Positions 43,867-46,133 of a stretch of 46,133 nucleotides of DNA are shown piece after piece (position 1 is the first letter of the stretch; each line of letters starts with the position of its first letter). The position numbers and the translations under genes were made by a program. The notes below the pieces were generated by a model that ran no database searches, was not told the DNA's origin, and was given only the letters and a program-made list of their open reading frames with translations. The stretch spans positions 1 through 46,133 of the forward strand of contig CALJVL010000032.1 in assembly GCA_937773775.1 (NCBI GenBank), in the 5' to 3' direction. This DNA is from an uncultured Flavobacterium sp. GTDB lineage: Bacteria; Bacteroidota; Bacteroidia; Flavobacteriales; Flavobacteriaceae.

Positions 43867-44572
43867 GTAATAAATATTGCGGTTAATATAATATAGCATT
43901 ATTTTAAAATAATGACTGATAATTTGAAATGCTAATGTATTCTTTATATTTCGCTTTATTTAATATTATGTTAAAATGACGATTAAAAGCAAAAATTATC
44001 GTTTATCTACTAAATTAATTCCTAAATTCAGTTTTAACTATTAATTCATTTATAAAATAACAAATACAGCAAATAACAAAAGCAATACTACACGTAGTGA
44101 CTGAAAACAAAAGCGACAGCATTTATAAAAATTAAATACGTCCCTATAACAAATTACTGTAGCTAATTAGCTAGTCATTATTAACTAATTTCACAACAAA
44201 CCACTATCAGATAAAAAAGACTCAATATATGTTAAAAAAATAACCTCCATTACTAGAAAATATCGCCCAGCTAAAAAATAATCCCAATTACTAAATAACC
44301 AAATACCAGAAAAGGAAAAAAACGAGATGCTAAGCAAAATTTAATTAATCTTAACAAACAAGACCAATTTTTGTGAGTATTCGCCATTATCTTCTAAAGA
44401 GTTTTCTTCTAGTTTTACACGTGGAAAAACGATCGCAAGAGGAATCAAACCCTCGATTCTCAAAGTTATTATAATGACGAGATAACTTTCTGATAGCAAC
44501 CAATTACAGTACTGTTTACTATTATTATAAACTAAATGCAAAAAAACAACATAACTATTAAGTACAAGCTAA
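43867..44572. other. Long AT-rich intergenic region
   Basis: About 700 bases of strongly A/T-rich sequence upstream of the surface protein operon. No convincing gene, RNA or perfect -7 element for the operon was found. A 66-codon minus-strand frame (44341-44541) has a protein-like C-terminal half (VKLEENSLEDNGEYSQK) that I cannot identify; it may be a gene remnant or chance. Confidence 0.4.
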
Positions 44573-44590
44573 GGACAAAAAATGGATCAA
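44573..44590 (+). repeat. Left terminal inverted repeat of the insertion sequence
   Basis: Begins GG and shares 15 of 18 bases with the reverse complement of 46003-46020; the inner 7 bases (GGATCAA) are identical. Confidence 0.65.
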
Positions 44591-44650
44591 TTGTAAAAGT
44601 TATGAGAAAACAATAAAAAGAAGATATTTGTATTTCTAAACCAGGTGCAA

Positions 44651-45011
44651 ATGCAAGATTCTTATAGCGAACTTATCAAATTATTATTACCAGAGTTTAT
44701 TATGGATTATTTTGAATTGACTTCTTATAAAAAAGCAGAAGCAACGTCATTTGTATGTAAAAGAAATTAATCCGCTTACTAAAGAGCATCGACAAAATAA
44801 ATTTAGCTCCGAAGGATTCTTTGAAAAGATAACCGTTCAGGATTTTCCAATTCCTGGACATCAAGTATATCTGCATATCACCCGCAGGAGACGGCTTAAC
44901 GAAGATACTGGACAGATTGTATTTAGAGATTGGAATTTAGGAGCAGACGGAACTCGGGGAACACAGGAGTTTGCGTCTTTATTAAAAGAAATCAATAGAT
45001 TCCAAGCCTAA
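44651..45011 (+). pseudogene. ISAon1-type transposase N-terminal region, frameshifted
   Basis: The frame from ATG 44651 reads MQDSYSELIKLLLPEFIMD, then YFELTSYKKA, and runs into a stop near 44768. A frameshift around 44725-44740 moves to the frame that reads QRHLYVKEINPLTKEH, then ITVQDFPIPGHQVYLHITRRR, and ends KEINRFQA at 45011. Together they match the N-terminal protein of ISAon1 elements, which supplies a zinc-finger or DNA-binding part. The break alone should inactivate it. Confidence 0.8.
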
Positions 45012-45039
45012 TCACTATACTGCTTTTGCTTCTTTCTAA

Positions 45040-45976
45040 GGTGTTAGTGGCAAAAACCTACAACATCAGTACAAAGATTTCTTAAGTGAATTTAAAACCT
45101 GGAATCAAAAACCACACGCAATAGAATGGCTAATTTTCCTAAAAATATTGGTAAACGATTGTCAATAGAGGAAACCTCCTTATCCTATGGTGAACTCTAT
45201 ACGATTCTAACCAATAAGACAGCTAAAGGCAGAAAAGGAACCATCATTGCAATGGTTGCAGGAACAAAAGCTGAAACGGTAATCGCTATCATTGAAAAAA
45301 TCACTCTTAAACAAAGAACTTTGGTTACCGTAATCACTCTTGATATGGCTGGAAATATGGGATTAATTGCTAAAAAATGTTTTCCAAATGCTACACGAGT
45401 AACCGACCGCTTCCATGTTCAAAAATTAGCCCTAGAAGCTTTGCAAGAAATCAGAATCAAATACCGCTGGTAAGCTATAGACCCGGAAAATCAAGCGATG
45501 GAAAAAGCTAAAAAGGAAATAAAAAGTTTAAATCTGAAGTGCTATCTAATGGAGATACACTTACACAATTACTAGCCCGTAGGCGCTATTCTTTATATAA
45601 AAACAAGTCTAGTTGGTCCGAAAACCAAATACAACGAGCCGCTATATTATTTGAATTATATCCAGATATCGAAAAAGCATACAATTTAGCCCAAGAATTG
45701 AGAAACGTCTTTAAAAAAACAACAGATAAAATCATTGGACTTTCAAAACTAGCAAAATGGCATGAGAAAGTAAATCAATCTGGGTTGAAGCCTTTCAATA
45801 CGATCTCCAGATCCATAATGAATCATTACCAAACGATATTGAACTATTTTGATAACAGAAGCACTACTGCATCGGCTGAATCTTTCAATGCCAAAATAAA
45901 AGCATTCAGAAGTCAATTCAGAGGTGTTAGAAACGTTGCATTTTTCCTTTTTAGGCTGACTAATATTTATGCGTGA
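45040..45976 (+). pseudogene. ISAon1-type transposase catalytic region (DDE_Tnp_ISL3-like), multiply disrupted
   Basis: Homology begins at about GVSGKNLQHQYKDFLSEF (45040). A one-base loss near 45130 shifts to FPKNIGKRLSIEETSLSYGE. The next part has TLDMAGNMGLIAKKCFP and TDRFHVQKLALEALQEIR, the DDE core, and stops at a TAA at 45471-45473 where family members have GAA (KYRWEA). Another shift near 45530 leads to VLSNGDTLTQLLARRRY, and the end ASAESFNAKIKAFRSQFRG with FRLTNIYA is intact to 45976. Two frameshifts and one nonsense codon make it non-functional. Confidence 0.85.
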
Positions 45977-46002
45977 TTTTTGCTACTCCACAGATTTTGG
46001 TC

Positions 46003-46020
46003 TTGATCCGTTTTATTTCC
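46003..46020 (-). repeat. Right terminal inverted repeat of the insertion sequence
   Basis: TTGATCCGTTTTATTTCC, imperfect inverse of the left end, 26 bases after the transposase stop codon. Confidence 0.65.
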
Positions 46021-46069
46021 CATTTCCCATCAACTATTTCTTGAACAAAAATGCAAAATTTTTTACGCA

Positions 46070-46105
46070 CAAAAAAACCCTATTCAAATGAATGAATAGG
46101 GTTTA
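46070..46105 (-). terminator. Terminator of a minus-strand gene beyond the right edge
   Basis: A perfect 12-bp stem 46075-46086 / 46093-46104 has a 6-nt loop; on the minus strand a T-run follows. A second hairpin (AATCTGAA 46110-46117 with TTCAGATT 46123-46130) lies just to the right. Points to a gene outside the window. Confidence 0.75.
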
Positions 46106-46133
46106 AAAGAATCTGAAACGAATTCAGATTAAA

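Larger units (their letters stand above)
44573..46020 (+). mobile_element. Degenerate ISAon1-type insertion sequence
   Basis: About 1448 bp bounded by imperfect 18-bp terminal inverted repeats: left 44573-44590 (GGACAAAAAATGGATCAA) and right 46003-46020 (reverse complement GGAAATAAAACGGATCAA), 15 of 18 identical and beginning with GG. The transposase frames inside are broken several times. No 8-bp target duplication is evident outside the ends (CAAGCTAA versus CATTTCCC), so the copy is old or a flank has been rearranged. The family name is from memory of ISAon1 transposases with an ISL3-like DDE domain. Confidence 0.8.

Noticed and set aside
44565..46028. Target-site duplication flanking the insertion sequence
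   Set aside because: The 8 bases outside each end (CAAGCTAA and CATTTCCC) do not match, and no shorter convincing match was found.

Overview
The window is chromosomal DNA from a Flavobacterium-like member of the Bacteroidota. The base composition is AT-rich. Many genes are preceded by the Bacteroidota -7 promoter element TAnnTTTG, with few purine-rich ribosome binding sites. The window also carries gliding and type IX secretion (T9SS) genes (gldJ, porU, porV), a PorP/SprF-family protein and a T9SS type B sorted surface protein, all characteristic of Flavobacteriia. Assignments rest on reading motifs and family resemblance; no database search was run.

Layout. 1-1.7 kb: purK (cut by the left edge) and purE. 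1.8-5.6 kb: an acidic protein of unknown function, a cytosolic M3 peptidase and a UbiA-like membrane protein. 5.7-8.6 kb: gcvP. 8.9-13.1 kb: a lipid or envelope cluster (KAS III-like enzyme, small methyltransferase, family 2 glycosyltransferase, MlaE-like permease, MlaF-like ATPase). 13.2-16 kb: a SprT-like metalloprotein, a frameshifted short-chain dehydrogenase and an acyl-CoA dehydrogenase, all on the minus strand. 16.2-22 kb: anmK, a Glu/Leu/Phe/Val dehydrogenase, an ExbB-ExbD-TonB energy transduction set and folC. 22.1-22.6 kb: a decayed gene fragment and tRNA-Val(TAC). 22.8-31 kb: murF and gldJ on the minus strand, divergent from porU and porV. 31.1-34.4 kb: cdd, pdhA and pdhC, without pdhB. 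34.5-36.4 kb: a glycosyltransferase and miaE. 36.6-43.9 kb: a minus-strand operon for a repeat-rich surface protein, a PorP/SprF protein and an OmpA/TPR/PD40 protein. 43.9-44.6 kb: very AT-rich DNA. 44.6-46 kb: a degenerate ISAon1-type insertion sequence with recognisable terminal inverted repeats.

How it works together. GldJ (gliding and T9SS lipoprotein), PorU (C-terminal signal peptidase) and PorV (its outer membrane partner) process and attach T9SS cargo. The repeat protein at 39-44 kb ends in a type B sorting domain, so it is a likely cargo of the same machinery, made with its own PorP/SprF-like partner and an OmpA-family periplasmic protein. ExbB/ExbD/TonB would energise outer membrane uptake. 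The rest is housekeeping: purines, folate, peptidoglycan synthesis and recycling, pyruvate and glycine catabolism, and tRNA modification.

The less ordinary content is: a 504-bp two-unit superrepeat inside the surface protein; three genes whose -7 element ends exactly 4 nt before the start codon, suggesting leaderless mRNAs; a disrupted reading frame at 22.16-22.39 kb; a homopolymer frameshift in the short-chain dehydrogenase; and a decayed insertion sequence. I did not find a CRISPR array, a phage, a defence island or a clearly new system.
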